This document shows, piece after piece, positions 22,985 through 32,883 of a stretch of 64,000 bases of DNA. The notes under the pieces are model-generated. The model did no database searches and had not been told where the DNA came from. It worked only from the letters and a program-made list of their open reading frames with translations. Made by a program: the position numbers and the translations under genes. Where the stretch lies: contig CM059198.1 in the NCBI GenBank assembly GCA_030323885.1, forward strand, positions 78,375,911 to 78,439,910. Reading direction: 5' to 3'. Origin of the DNA: Branchipolynoe longqiensis. Lineage: Eukaryota > Annelida > Polychaeta > Phyllodocida > Polynoidae. How positions within the stretch are numbered: position 1 is the first letter of the stretch; every line of letters begins with the position of its first letter.

Positions 22985-23108
22985 ATACGGTCGGTCGCAG
23001 AAGGCGATGCTTCGTTAGTGACATTTTCAGTCTACACGGATTTGCCTTTGCCAGGCCTTGTCTCGCGATCAAAGTAGGTGCGCGCGCACCACCCCACTTC
23101 CGGCAAAC
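22985..23108 (+). promoter_or_regulatory. candidate CpG-rich promoter
   Basis: CpG-dense, with TCTCGCGA (TCTCGCGAGA-type promoter motif), a GCGCGCGC run and CACTTCCGG (ETS, antisense) a few bases before ATGGCCGG. GCATGCGCA (NRF1-like) and CACGTG follow within 55 bp. Motif inference only. Confidence 0.35.
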
Positions 23109-23225
23109 ATGGCCGGACCAGTGGCACCTTCCTTCAGGGCATGCGCACTGCACGTGACTAGCGGGCAAGAGCTTGCCCCTAGGGGGAGCCAGTGGGGTGA
23201 GGTCATTCACACTCGGCTACAGTGA
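23109..23225 (+). CDS. possible first exon, MAGPVAPSFRACALHV...
   Basis: ATGGCCGG start (CAAACATGG context) opens a 38-codon frame ending at TGA 23223-23225. A donor-like GGTGAGG lies at 23194-23200, so the coding exon could be about 29 codons. I do not recognise the protein. A SINE-A starts about 25 bp after the stop. Confidence 0.18.
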   Translation: MAGPVAPSFRACALHVTSGQELAPRGSQWGEVIHTRLQ

Positions 23226-23251
23226 TCTAAACAGGCTGCCAGAAGTGCACG

Positions 23252-23581
23252 TTCGTTGTTGGAGTTTTACGTCCTGTCAACATATTAGGTCATATCAGCA
23301 TGGGTACAGACATGTGACAGTGCACACTCATGGTAATGTGATAGTGCTGTCCCACTGGGAGACCAGGCTACTGGCACCATGAGCGGATATCCCACTCAGT
23401 CACATTATCCTGACACTGAGCTAACCAGTCCTTGCCCTATCCTAGTGATAATGCATAGTGGCAGGCTAGGAAGCAACAAGTATCAATTTTAAAGTCATCG
23501 GTTTGACTCGACCGAGAAGTGAATTTCCGACCTTCCGCACGCAAGGTTCGCGCTCGACCGATTCAGCCACCATGCCCAGTC
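23252..23581 (-). mobile_element. SINE-A, full length, head type i
   Basis: Antisense copy from GTTGTTGGAGTTTTACG to GCCACCATGCCCAGTCC. Confidence 0.92.
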
Positions 23582-23772
23582 CATAAGTCCAGGATTGCCA
23601 ACATGCAAAAATGAAAAACCGGAAGATCTTAAGGGATGTTATACTGTGGAGGGGGCGTGGGGTACCAGCCACCAGAACAATTTTAAAATCAGAGATGTTC
23701 TGTGTTGCATTTTGGACACAATAATCGTAAGATTTTTATAATTTTACAAAATGAAAAACTGGCATAAGTTGA

Positions 23773-23856
23773 TGATGGGGACATAACACATTGTACACCT
23801 CCGGAATGGCAAGAAATGTGGGTCCGAATCCGGCCCATTTTTATCACCCATCATGT
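23773..23856 (+). mobile_element. SINE-C fragment
   Basis: Diverged head with GGGTCCGAATCCGGCCC and TTTTTATCACCCATCATG. Confidence 0.6.
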
Positions 23857-23869
23857 GACTTGGCTGAGG

Positions 23870-23935
23870 TCGGTTGGTTGGTTGTTGGAGTTTTACGTCC
23901 TGGCAACATCTAAGGTCATATCAGGACGGGACTTG
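23870..23935 (-). mobile_element. SINE-A tail only
   Basis: GGTTGGTTGGTTGTTGGAG to ATATCAGGACGGGA. In element orientation this is a 3' end with everything upstream missing, as expected for 5'-truncated retroposition. Confidence 0.85.
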
Positions 23936-24007
23936 GGTGGGGACCATTACCATAAAGTATGGCAGTGAGTCGGCCTGAGTAAGGCTATTCCCATGCGCAG
24001 CCTCCAT
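23921..24007 (-). CDS. possible first exon, MEAAHGNSLTQADSL...
   Basis: The minus strand has ATG at 24007-24005 inside AAAGATGGAGG. It follows ACCGGAAGTAA directly and reads MEAAHGNSLTQADSLPYFMV before entering the SINE tail, with a stop at 23921. A GTAATG near 23950 could be a donor. Not recognised. Confidence 0.2.
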   Translation of the reverse strand: MEAAHGNSLTQADSLPYFMVMVPTQVPS

Positions 24008-24060
24008 CTTTACTTCCGGTCACACGCGCAACACCATTGGTCACTTCCGGTGAGTGCGAC
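24008..24060 (-). promoter_or_regulatory. candidate promoter core, ETS and CCAAT
   Basis: Read on the minus strand: ACCGGAAGTGACCAATGG (ETS then CCAAT) followed 20 bp later by GACCGGAAGTAAAGATGG. A CGCATGGG/CCATGCGCAG word just downstream resembles half an NRF1 site. A dense overlap of housekeeping-promoter motifs; inference only. Confidence 0.35.
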
Positions 24061-24183
24061 TCTGCAAGTAACGTCGTGCTGAAAACGCCCTACTTGGCAG
24101 CTAAGAGCGACTTTCACTCGAGAAACATTGCCCTCCATCTTTGATGTCCTGCCTTGTTCTAATTGGCCTACCAGCTGCTACCA

Positions 24184-25743
24184 GGTAGCGACTTCTAAAC
24201 TACCAGGACCATCTCGTCTCACGCCACTAACAGGTAGGGACTTCAAAACTACCAGGCCCATCTCGTCTCACGCCACTAACAGGTAGGGACTTCAAAACTA
24301 CCAGGCCCATCTCGTCTCATTCTGCTAACAGGTAGGGACTTAAAAAATACCAGGCCCATCTCGTCTCACGCAGCTAACAGGTAGGGACTTCAAAACTACC
24401 AGGCCCATCTCGTCTCATGCCGCTAACAGGTAGGGACTTCAAAACTACCAGGCCCATCTCGTCTCACGCCACTAACAGGTGGGGACTTCAAAACTACCAG
24501 GCCCATCTCGTCTCACACTGCTAACAGGTAGGGACTTCAAAACTACCAGGTCCATCTCGTCTCACACTGCTAACAGGTAGGGACTTCAAAACTACCAGGT
24601 CCATCTCGTCTCACGCTACTAACAGGTAGGGACTTCAAAACTACCAGGCCCATCTCGTCTCATTCTGCTAACAGGTAGGGACTTCAAAACTACCAGGCCC
24701 ATCTCGTCTCACACAGCTAACAGGTAGGGACTTCAAAACTACCAGGCCCATCTCGTCTCACGCCGCTAACAGGTAGGGACTTCAAAACTACCAGGCCCAT
24801 CTCGTCTCACGCCGCTAACAGGTGGGGACTTCAAAACTACCAGGCCCATCTCGTCTCACGCTGCTAACAGGTAGGGACTTCAAAACTACCAGGTCCATCT
24901 CGCCTCACACTGCTAACAGGTAGGGACATAAAAACTACCAGGTCCATCTCGTCTCATGCCACTAACAGGTAGGGACTTAAAAACTACCAGGCCCATTTCG
25001 TCGCATGCCGCTAACAGGTAGGGACTTAAAAACTACCAGGCCCATCTTGTGTCATGCTACTAACAGGTAGGGACTTCAAAACTACAAGGCCCATCTCGTC
25101 TCATGCCGCGAACCGGGAAGGACTTCAAAACTACCAGGCCCATCTCGTCTCATGCCACTAACAGGTAGGGACTTCAAAACTACCAGGCCCATCTGATCTC
25201 ATGCCGCTAACAGGTAGAGACTTCAAAAGTAACAGGCCCATCTTGTCTCAAGCAGCTAACAGGTAGGGACTTCAAATCTACCAGGCCCATCTCGTCTCAC
25301 ACCACTAACAGGTAGGGACTTCAAAACTACCAGGCCCATCTCGTCTCACACCACTAACAGGTAGGGACTTCAAAACTACCAGGCCCATCTCGTCTCACGC
25401 CGCTAACAGGTAGGGACGTCAACACTACCAGGCCCATCTCATCTCACACCGCTAACAGGTAGGGACTTCAAAACTACCAGGCCCATCTCGTCTCATGCCG
25501 CTAACAGGTAGGGACTTCAAAACTACCAGGCCCATCTCGTCTCACGCCGCTAACAGGTAGGGACTTCAAAACTACCAGGCCCATCTCGTCTCACATTGCT
25601 AACAGATAGAGACTTCAAAACTACCAGGCCCATATCGTCTCACGCAGCTAACAGGTAGGGACTTCAAAACTACCAGGCCCATCTCGTCTCATGCTGCTAA
25701 CAGGTCGGGACTTCAAAACTAACAGGCCCATCTCGTCTCACGC
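24184..25743. repeat. 49-bp minisatellite (GGTAGGGACTTCAAAACTACC)
   Basis: About 32 head-to-tail copies. Each has GGTAGGGACTTCAAAACTACC, CCCATCTCGTCTCA and a variable NNGCTAACA end. GGTAG and CTACC inside the unit are inverted and can pair. Changes are mostly C/T at CpG sites. A SINE-A starts exactly at its right edge. Confidence 0.97.
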
Positions 25744-26056
25744 CGCCGGCACCAACCGGTAGAACGCGGGCATCGCGGGCGGGAGATCAGGAGTTCGAAA
25801 CCAATGCCTTATCAAATTGATACTTGTCGCTGCTAGCATTATATATAATATAGTAAGATAGGGCAAGGACTGGTTAGCTCAGTGTCAGGATAACGTGACT
25901 CAGTGGGATATCGGGTCATGTTGCCAGTGGCCTGATTTCCCAGTGGGGCAGCACTATAAAGTTGCCATTAGTGCACACTGCCACAAGTCGGTACCAATCC
26001 TGATATGACCTTAGATGTTGCCAGGACGTAAAACCCCAACAACCAACCAACCAACA
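25744..26056 (+). mobile_element. SINE-A, head type i
   Basis: Head with CACCAACCGGTAGAACG and a damaged B box (AGTTCGAAACC; the usual GGTTCCCGGTCGAGTCA segment is deleted). Body, 3' domain and AACAACCAACCAACCAAC tail follow. Confidence 0.9.
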
Positions 26057-26642
26057 AGCGGCAAGTGGTGGATGGAAGAATAGTAATGTAGTCGAGGGTC
26101 TGGTCGAGCAATAATAGCCCCACCGAATACAAAACTAAAAGTGAAATTGTGAAGTGAAATGGCAACTCAGGTAGGAATAGGTCACGTGTTCTCAGCTAGT
26201 TGGGGCGTCACAAGCTATGTAGGTCAAGAGCTGGCTCGCAGTAATAGTAAATAAAAGTGGATGAAATAAGTCGATGGTTAAACGCATAAATCAGGAGAGA
26301 CTCCACCTGTTTATATACATATAATTTGGAGCGAGTAGTACAGGCGCGAGGCAGAGCCAGGCGAGGAGGAAGAAGCCAGGTGGCAGCACCAGGTGAGGCA
26401 GAAGGCGTGAATTGTCGATGAGTAGATGAGTGTCATTAGTTGTATAGTGTCAGTTGATATGAAATAAGGACTCAGTTCATAGATAATCAGTTTCCCCATA
26501 ATTATACTCGTATAACTGCTTGTACAGCACATAATAAATTATATTTCACATAAATGAATCGACTATTCAGGGGCGGCTCTTTGTACCCTCGTCCTCCTCA
26601 GGTAAAGGCGAACTGACAGGTCACGTGACGTTAGCACTATAA
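26057..26642. other. unassigned stretch
   Basis: Includes GGTCACGTGTTC (26180) and GGTCACGTGACG (26608), two further E-box palindromes, but no recognised gene or transposon. Confidence 0.4.
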
Positions 26643-27018
26643 CAGGGATGAAAGTGGTCTCAGGCAAAAAACGCGGAAATCAGTCCGAGAATATTACACT
26701 GGCGGCGAATTCCACGAAAATGTGGATCCCCCCCCAGCCCCGCCCGCCCCCCTAGACTTACCACCGTCAGGGAATCGCGGAACAATACCGGAAGTCGTGT
26801 TTCAACTGTCGCTATTTTGCCTATGTTATCGCCCATATCTGATTTATTCTTGCTAGGGTGTTATGTGGTAGCAACATCTAAGGTCATATAAGAACGGGAC
26901 AAGAAATAATCAATTGACATGTATTCATCCTGATTCTTTGACATTTTGTTTAAGGTTAATCGGTAAATATAAAAAAAATGGCAGAAATCCGCGAAAACCC
27001 AGAGATCTTTCATCCCTG
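26643..27018. mobile_element. CAGGGATGAAAG TIR element, 376 bp
   Basis: Left CAGGGATGAAAG (26643-26654) is inverted at the right as CTTTCATCCCTG (27007-27018). The interior shares CCGGAAGTC, TATTATCGCCCAT-like and TTTGACATTTTG words with the 50.7-kb copy. A short SINE-A tail (26858-26905) sits inside. No clear target duplication and no coding capacity. Confidence 0.78.
26858..26905 (-). mobile_element. SINE-A tail fragment within TIR element
   Basis: GGTAGCAACATCTAAGGTCATATAAG-type sequence only; a very short 5'-truncated insertion. Confidence 0.6.
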
Positions 27019-27185
27019 CGTTGGAATGGGGATCCTATATTTGGGAACTCCGCTTCTAGATAATAGTCAGCGTGACAGCCGCCCGCTGCCTGAACGAGCA
27101 GCTATAGATCTGCACTCATACAACTGGCAATAAACCAAGGACGACCCTTGAGATTGAAGCAAGACAGAAAAAAAGAATAATATTG

Positions 27186-27416
27186 AAAATGTATACTGCC
27201 TACCATGGATAAGTCTGAATAGTCTTGTTTTGACCATTAGACAGTTGGTCGATAGAAAGCCTGAGACTACACTTTTACCGACCCAAGGGTTTTTTTAACC
27301 TCCCACACCACATAGACATGGTATGAGAGCAACTGGCCTTTGATGATGCTGTCAGTTATACACAGCAGTTGAAATCGAAATTGGCAAAGGTGATGGCATG
27401 GGAAATCGAACCATCG
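27186..27416 (-). mobile_element. SINE-L, head cut at the B box
   Basis: Antisense SINE-L from CCATGGATAAGTC to a B box GGTTCGATTTCCC. The A-box half of the head is replaced by the adjoining minisatellite. Confidence 0.85.
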
Positions 27417-27873
27417 ACCATAACAGAGAGTCCATAACATAGCATCCATAACAGAGAGTCCATAACATAGCATCCATAACAGAGAGTCCATAACATAGCA
27501 TCCATAACAGAGAGTCCATAACATAGCATCCATAACAGAGAGTCCATGACATAGCCTCCATCACAGAGAGTCCATAAGATAGCATCCATAACAGAGAGTC
27601 CATGACATAGCATCCATAACATAGCAGCCATAACATAGAATCCATAACATAGCATCCATAACATAGCATCCATAACAGAGAGTCCATAACATAGCATCCA
27701 TAACATAGCATCCATAAAAGAGAGTCCATAACATAGCATCCATAAAATAGCATCCATAACATAGCATCCATAACATAGCATCCATAACATAGCATCCATA
27801 ACAGAGAGTCCATAACATAGGATCCATAACATAGCATCCATAACAGAGAGTCCATAACATAGCATCCATAACA
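27417..27873. repeat. 14/28-bp minisatellite adjoining SINE-L
   Basis: Alternating 14-bp half-units ATAACAGAGAGTCC and ATAACATAGCATCC, about 32 in total. On the minus strand the half-unit ACTCTCTGTTATGG resembles the SINE-L 5' end (TTCTCTGTGGCGG) and stands where the missing head should be. Open frames across it (MLCYGLSVMDA repeats) are artefacts. Confidence 0.95.
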
Positions 27874-27893
27874 GACCAGTGAAAGCATGTCTG

Positions 27894-28218
27894 GTTGGTT
27901 GTTGGAGTTTTACATCCTGGCAAATTCTAAGTCCATGTCAGGACGGGTACCGACTTGTGACAGTACGCACTCATAGCAACTTTTACAGTACTGCCACACT
28001 GGGAAATCAGGCCACCGGCACCATGCCCAGATATCCCACTCAGTCACATTATCATGACACTGAGCTAATCAGTCCTTGCCCTATCCTTTTATTAATGCCG
28101 AGGGCCTGGAAGTGACAAGTATCAATTTTATAAGTCATTGGTTTGACTCGAACGGGAACCGAACTCCCGACCTTCCGCACGCGAGGCCCACGCTCTACCG
28201 ACTAGGCCACTGCGCCCG
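27894..28218 (-). mobile_element. SINE-A with clear TSD, head type i
   Basis: Complete antisense copy flanked by GTGAAAGCATGTCTG (27879-27893) and GTGAAAGCCTGTCTG (28219-28233), a 15-bp target duplication with one mismatch. This fixes both ends of the family. Confidence 0.96.
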
Positions 28219-28339
28219 GTGAAAGCCTGTCTGACGATATCACCTCTGACTGCGCAATGCTCGGATTAAAAGTCGATATGAAGTCTTTATAGATGCCCCA
28301 TTTCTCCGCACTATGTTCCAAGTGCGGTTCGATTGTGCG

Positions 28340-28432
28340 GTGAATGGGGTGGTACTAGAGGGGAGGGGTGGGTGGGGTCGGGGAGGGGGTGGGATTTGGG
28401 GAGGGGGTTTGGGGAGGGGGGTGAATTCTGGG
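28340..28432. repeat. GGGTGGGG-rich tract
   Basis: G-rich with many GGG/GGGG runs at short spacing, capable in principle of forming a G-quadruplex. Confidence 0.8.
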
Positions 28433-28476
28433 GAAAATACCAGCTGCAAAAGCAGGGTTTGTAGGAACCAACTTAA

Positions 28477-28966
28477 TGCAGGTTTAAGTGCTACTGAGTA
28501 AGGTTACAGGGAATCCACCATCACCACCCCCCCTACATATACACTGCAGGTTTAAGTGCTACTGGGTAAGGTTACAGGGAATCCACCACCACCTCCCCCC
28601 CCCTACCCACACACTGCAGGTTTAAGTGCTACTGAGTAAGGTTACAGGGAATCCACCATCACCATCTCCCCCCTACACACACACTGCAGGTTTAAGTGCT
28701 ACTGAGTAAGGTTACAGGGAATCCACCATCACCACCTCCCCCCTACACACACACTGCAGGTTTAAGTGCTACTGAGTAAGGTTACAGGGAATCCACCATC
28801 ACCATCTCCCCCCTACACACACACTGCAGGTTTAAGTGCTACTGAGTAAGGTTACAGTAAATCCACCATCACCACCTCCCCCATACACACACACTGCAGG
28901 TTTAAGTGCTACTGAGTAAGGTTACAGGGAATCCACCATCACCACCTCGCCCCTACACACACAGCC
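28477..28966. repeat. 70-bp minisatellite
   Basis: Seven copies beginning TGCAGGTTTAAGTGCTACTG at 28477, 28545, 28615, 28685, 28755, 28825 and 28895. Each ends in ATCACCACCTCCCCCC and ACACACACA. One copy has ACAGTAAAT in place of ACAGGGAAT. Confidence 0.96.
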
Positions 28967-29642
28967 ACACCCACATTCAACCTGCATGTAAAGTCTAATC
29001 AACTATTCCACTCATCGTGGCTGCCAGTTTGGTGAAATCAATACAGACACAGAGAAAGGAAGAGTATAAAGTGTCAAGAAGGAGAGAGAGTTCAGCCCTC
29101 TGGTTTATTATTGATATGGCTACATGGGTTCATTGTAGAGTATCACCACACCTCTTTGCCGCAACTGAAACAAGCATTCTTGGCCCTATCAATAGGGATC
29201 AAGCATTCCTGGTACCCATGGCTATGAGTGATCTGCCCACCACCACAAGCTGTATGGCCCCCCATGGCCAGCACCAATTTTGACCTTTGAGTGTGGTGAT
29301 CCCTATCCCAGCAGAGGGGGTAGGCCCTGAGTGCACTCACCCAGAACTGCCAGCACCACTATGTCTATTTACATCACACTCAGGCACCACCAACCATACA
29401 TATACATGCGCCTGGTCACTACACCGATCAGTAATAGAACAGTTGCATTCCCCCTATGCCGAATATCTGAATATCTACAGCACAGTTCGTTCCAAGGGGA
29501 ATGCGTTTCTTGATCGTTTTTTTTTCGGGGGAGTTTCGGGGTTTTCCGGGTTTTTGTTCGGTGTTTTTTTTTAAAGAACTGTGCACCGATTTGTATTCCA
29601 CCGCCAGGATGCCGAATGTACTACTTGTACCGTACTATCTTA
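28967..29642. other. unassigned stretch
   Basis: Short forward frames (for example 29017-29283) are not recognised. A GAGAGAG..CCTC.GTTTATTATT block at 29080-29115 recurs near 46700. A T/G-rich stretch lies at 29515-29575. Confidence 0.4.
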
Positions 29643-29822
29643 CATAATGTAGTAGTCCGCGCTGAGCTCTCAGGCAAACATCCAATAAGACAGGCAGGCA
29701 GGGACAAGAAGGTTGCAATACTGAGTCTAGGTATTGCAAAGGTTACCAACTATCCGCGGAGTGTCAAGAAATGTGGGTTCGAATCCTGCTCTAGGCGAAA
29801 TATATCCCATTTTCATCACCCT
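29643..29822 (+). mobile_element. SINE-C, target of a SINE-A insertion
   Basis: 5' region TAGTAGTCCGCGCTGAGCTC, a rearranged A-box side (GAGTCTAGGTATTGCAAAGG), B box GGGTTCGAATCCTGC and body to TTTCATCACCCT, where SINE-A has inserted. Confidence 0.85.
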
Positions 29823-30154
29823 TATGTTTGTTTGTTGTTGTTTTACGTCCTAACCACCTCTAAGGTCATATTAGGTCGGGTACCGACTTGTGACAGTGCG
29901 CCGTCATGGCGACTTTATAGTGCTGCCCCACTGGAAGACCAGGCCACCAGCACCATGACCTGATATCCCACTCAGTCACATTATCCTGACACTGAGCAAA
30001 CCAGTCCTTGCATATCCTAATAATGCCGAGCACCAGAGTAGGAAGCAACAAGTATCACTTTTTAAGTCATCGGTTTGACTCGACCAGGGTTCGTACCCAC
30101 GACCCCATGATCATGGTAGACGGACGCTCTAACTCATTCGTCCATCCCGTCTGG
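29823..30154 (-). mobile_element. SINE-A inserted in SINE-C, with TSD
   Basis: Complete type ii antisense copy. TTCATCACCCT at 29812-29822 and 30155-30165 is an 11-bp target duplication. Confidence 0.95.
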
Positions 30155-30582
30155 TTCATCACCCTGAGAATGTTAGACCGGTTATATACGACCTAGTCTG
30201 TTGGCTTTCTGATGTCTATATTCTATCAACATTTAAGGTAATATCAACATGGGTATCGATTTATGGCGGCACGCCACACTCATTGCGACTTTATAGTGCT
30301 GATACCTTCATGCCGCCGGTGTAGTAAGTTCAAAATACTACCCCACAAAATCACTACGGTAGTGTTTTCAACCTGGGTTCAAAACACTATGGTAGTGTTT
30401 TCAACCTGGCTGAAGGTAGGTTCAAAACACTACTGTGGCCACGCTCAAAACACTATCCTCAAGTTCAAAACACTACCTTTAAGTTCAAAACACTACAGGG
30501 CAGTATGTAGTAAGGTACGAGTATAATAAGCCAGAAGATTCATCTACTCCCCAGCCACGAAGTCATCGGCTGGCAGTAGGGG

Positions 30583-31206
30583 TTGTTTTTAGTGGTTATT
30601 GTTTTACATCCTAGCAACATGGAAGGTCATATCAGGATGGGTACTGACTATCCTATTAATGCCAAACGCCTAGATAAATGATTCACCCGGTACTTGTAGT
30701 ACATGGGTGAACCACAACGTAGTGTAAATACAGGCGAAAATAGGTTTAGTATGGAACCTGAACTAGAAACTGTGGCTCCAGTATCAAATGGCTACCCATA
30801 TATGCACAGAGTTGGTGAAATGGGCGAGAATGCAAAAAGACAAGATGGCGGCCGCAGAACGCCGACGATTTCACTTTTAAATCTAATTAAACTAGATATT
30901 ATATTATATTTTTCAACTCAAAGGTAGCGGGCTATCAATAAGACATATGTAAAGAATAATTGTTGCTTCTTAGATTGTGAAATTAGGCTCTCAATTCTTT
31001 GACCCGCATTTTCGACAGCTTTTACATAGGGTTGGGTTGCACCCCTACTGCAGCAGTACAGGGTGAATCTTGTATCTACCAAACGCCATGCTAGGAAAGC
31101 GACAAATATAAATTTTAAAGTCATTGATTTTAATCGACAGCAAACAAAACTCCTGACCTTCCGCACGCGATGCCCATGCTCTACCATTTAAACCACCGTG
31201 CAGCAC
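30583..31206 (-). mobile_element. SINE-A fragments inside the TIR element
   Basis: 30583-30690 has the 3' domain joined directly to ATCCTATTAATGCC, with the middle deleted. 31078-31206 is a body/head piece ending in the type i head CCTTCCGCACGCGA..CTCTACC. They may be one copy split by about 390 bp. Confidence 0.7.
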
Positions 31207-31475
31207 TATCACTGTATACTAATTTGTTGAATGCCGCAGCACTATGTCTACTAGTACATTGTTAAACGTTGCAGCACTATCAGCATATACTAATACATGG
31301 CGCACACCCCGCAGTGCTATCAGTGTATACTAGTGGCGCACACGCCGCAGCACCATCAGTGTATACTAATATGTGGTGCACTCACCACAGCACCATCAGC
31401 GTATACTAATACGCAACAGCACGCACGCCGCAGCACTATCAGCATATACTAATACGTGCTTCAAACGACACAGCA
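31199..31475. repeat. about 40-bp minisatellite
   Basis: Seven degenerate copies of GCAGCACTATCAG(C/T)(A/G)TATACTAATA plus a CpG-containing spacer (GGCGCACACGCC). Confidence 0.9.
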
Positions 31476-31949
31476 GGGTCAGCTTGTCATGATAGTGTTT
31501 TGAACTTGGGTAGTGTTTTGAACGAACGTAGGGGTAGTGTTTTCAACCTAAGTTCAAAACACTACCGTAGTGTTTTGAACCTAGGTTCAAAACACTCCGG
31601 TAGTGTTTTGAACGGCGTAGTGTTTTGAACGTCCTACACCGGCTCCATCCATGATGGTACATTCCACTCAGTCATATTATCCCAATACTGGCCCAACATT
31701 TCACATGTTTTCACTAAAAAAATATAACCAATGAAATCAAAATCACCTGTAATGAAAGTAAAATAGATAATATTGATGACTCTAACGAAGACAAACAAAC
31801 AAGCAGATAAACTACCATCTCCCCTCTCCAAGAGAAAAGCAGACGACACAAACATAAACCATAGCAATACGCAACTTTAACGGCCACCCACATCTGAACA
31901 ATCCTCCCTCAATTTCAGAAGTGTTTGGTGCCTTGGTACGGCCATGATG

Positions 31950-32190
31950 TGTTTGTTTGTTATTCCGTCACGTCCTAGCAACGTCTAAGGTCATATCTGG
32001 AGGGTACCGACGTGTGGCAGTGCGCACTCATGGCGTTGTTATAGTGCTGCCCCACTGGGAGACCAGCCTCCTAGGACCACAACCTGATATCCCACACAGT
32101 CACATTATCCTGATACTGTGCAAACCATCTTTATAAGTCATTGCACTCGAAGCCTGCGCTATATCGACTCGGCTACGGCGTCCAGTATTT
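31950..32190 (-). mobile_element. SINE-A with internal deletion
   Basis: Antisense 3' domain and part of the body, then a jump from TGTGCAAACCATC to the head-proximal TATAAGTCATTGC and GCTCTATATCGACTCGGC-like sequence. Confidence 0.82.
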
Positions 32191-32214
32191 CGAGCATGAA
32201 ACGCGCCCCTTCGT

Positions 32215-32395
32215 GCATACCCCACTTATACTTACCGTATCTGCCCTGCACTAGTTCTACGCGCATGCGCAGTCGTTAGGCTTACTTCTTTTTTGTTATT
32301 GCTAAAGCTGATAAGCTAAGCACCGCCTGAGGCGAGCATGCGCACATTGAACATGAACCGGAAGTGGTGGCAACCATTGTCTGAGCCGCGTGCAA
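32215..32395. promoter_or_regulatory. candidate CpG-rich promoter with NRF1 and ETS sites
   Basis: Contains CGCGCATGCGCAG (32258-32272, NRF1 consensus), GAGCATGCGCACA, ACCGGAAGTGG (ETS) and ACCATTG (antisense CCAAT-like). No convincing start codon follows on the plus strand; the minus strand has ATGTTCAATGTGCGC. Orientation unknown. Confidence 0.33.
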
Positions 32396-32408
32396 CCAGT
32401 TTATGTGA

Positions 32409-32765
32409 GCGACCAGACGGGATGGCCGAATCAGTTGAGCATCCGTCTCCTGTTTTGAGAGATCGGGGGGTCTGAACCCTTAAGTTTGTGGGTTTGAAGC
32501 CTGGTCGAGTCAAACCAATGACTTAAAATGTGATACTTGTCGCTTCCTAGCCTGGCGCTCATCATTATTAGGATAGAGCAAGGACTGGTTGACACAGTGT
32601 CAGGATAATGTGACGGAGTGGGATACCAGGTCATGGTGCTGGTGGCCTGGTATCCCTGTGGGGCATCACTATAAAGTCGCCATGAGTGCACACGCTCACA
32701 AGTCGGTACCCATCCTAATATGACCTCAGATGTTGCTAGGAGGTAAAACAACAAATGAACAAACA
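32409..32765 (+). mobile_element. SINE-A, full length, head type ii
   Basis: About 357 bp, from GACGGGATGGCCGAATCAG through TGGGTTTGAAGCCTGG to the AACAAATGAACAAACA tail. It has duplicated B-box-like words (GGGGTCTGAACCC and GGGTTTGAAGCC), a feature of the type ii head. Confidence 0.95.
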
Positions 32766-32883
32766 TAAGCTTATGTCAAAGACTGTCTTTCACGTATCTG
32801 ATTGGCTGATTTCATGTTACTAATGCTAACACAAATATTGCCAGACAATGTCTGATTATTTGTCTTTGTTTATTGAGGCTTTA

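Larger units (their letters stand above)
30315..31643. mobile_element. 1.33-kb TIR element with GTTCAAAACACTAC subrepeats
   Basis: Left end GCCGGTGTAGTAAGTTCAAAA is inverted on the right as TTTTGAACGTCCTACACCGGC (16-18 matching bases). GTTCAAAACACTAC and its complement occur many times in 30321-30505 and 31487-31633, so the two ends form a large imperfect palindrome. Inside are SINE-A pieces and a 40-bp tandem array. There is no recognisable transposase. It disrupts a SINE-A. Confidence 0.75.
30228..31702 (-). mobile_element. SINE-A split by a TIR element
   Basis: 30228-30305 is the antisense 3' domain (to ACTTTATAGTGCTG). 31655-31702 continues the body (CCACTCAGTCATATTATCC). The 1.3-kb TIR element lies between them. 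Confidence 0.7.

Noticed and set aside
24184..25743. CRISPR-like appearance of the 49-bp array
   Set aside because: The whole unit is repeated without unique spacers, and the context is eukaryotic. The same holds for 52171-55836 and 28477-28966.
26643..27018. hAT superfamily assignment for the CAGGG-ended element
   Set aside because: The CAGGG start is suggestive, but the flanks show no 8-bp duplication at either copy, so the superfamily is left open.
27352..27923. Minus-strand frames of 169-178 codons with MLCYGLSVMDA repeats
   Set aside because: Translation of the 14/28-bp minisatellite; open in three phases.
30703..30927. 74-codon frame MGEPQRSVNTGENRF... containing AAGATGGCGGC
   Set aside because: Lies inside the TIR element between SINE pieces and matches nothing I know. 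The YY1-like word at 30843 is counted only as a motif occurrence.
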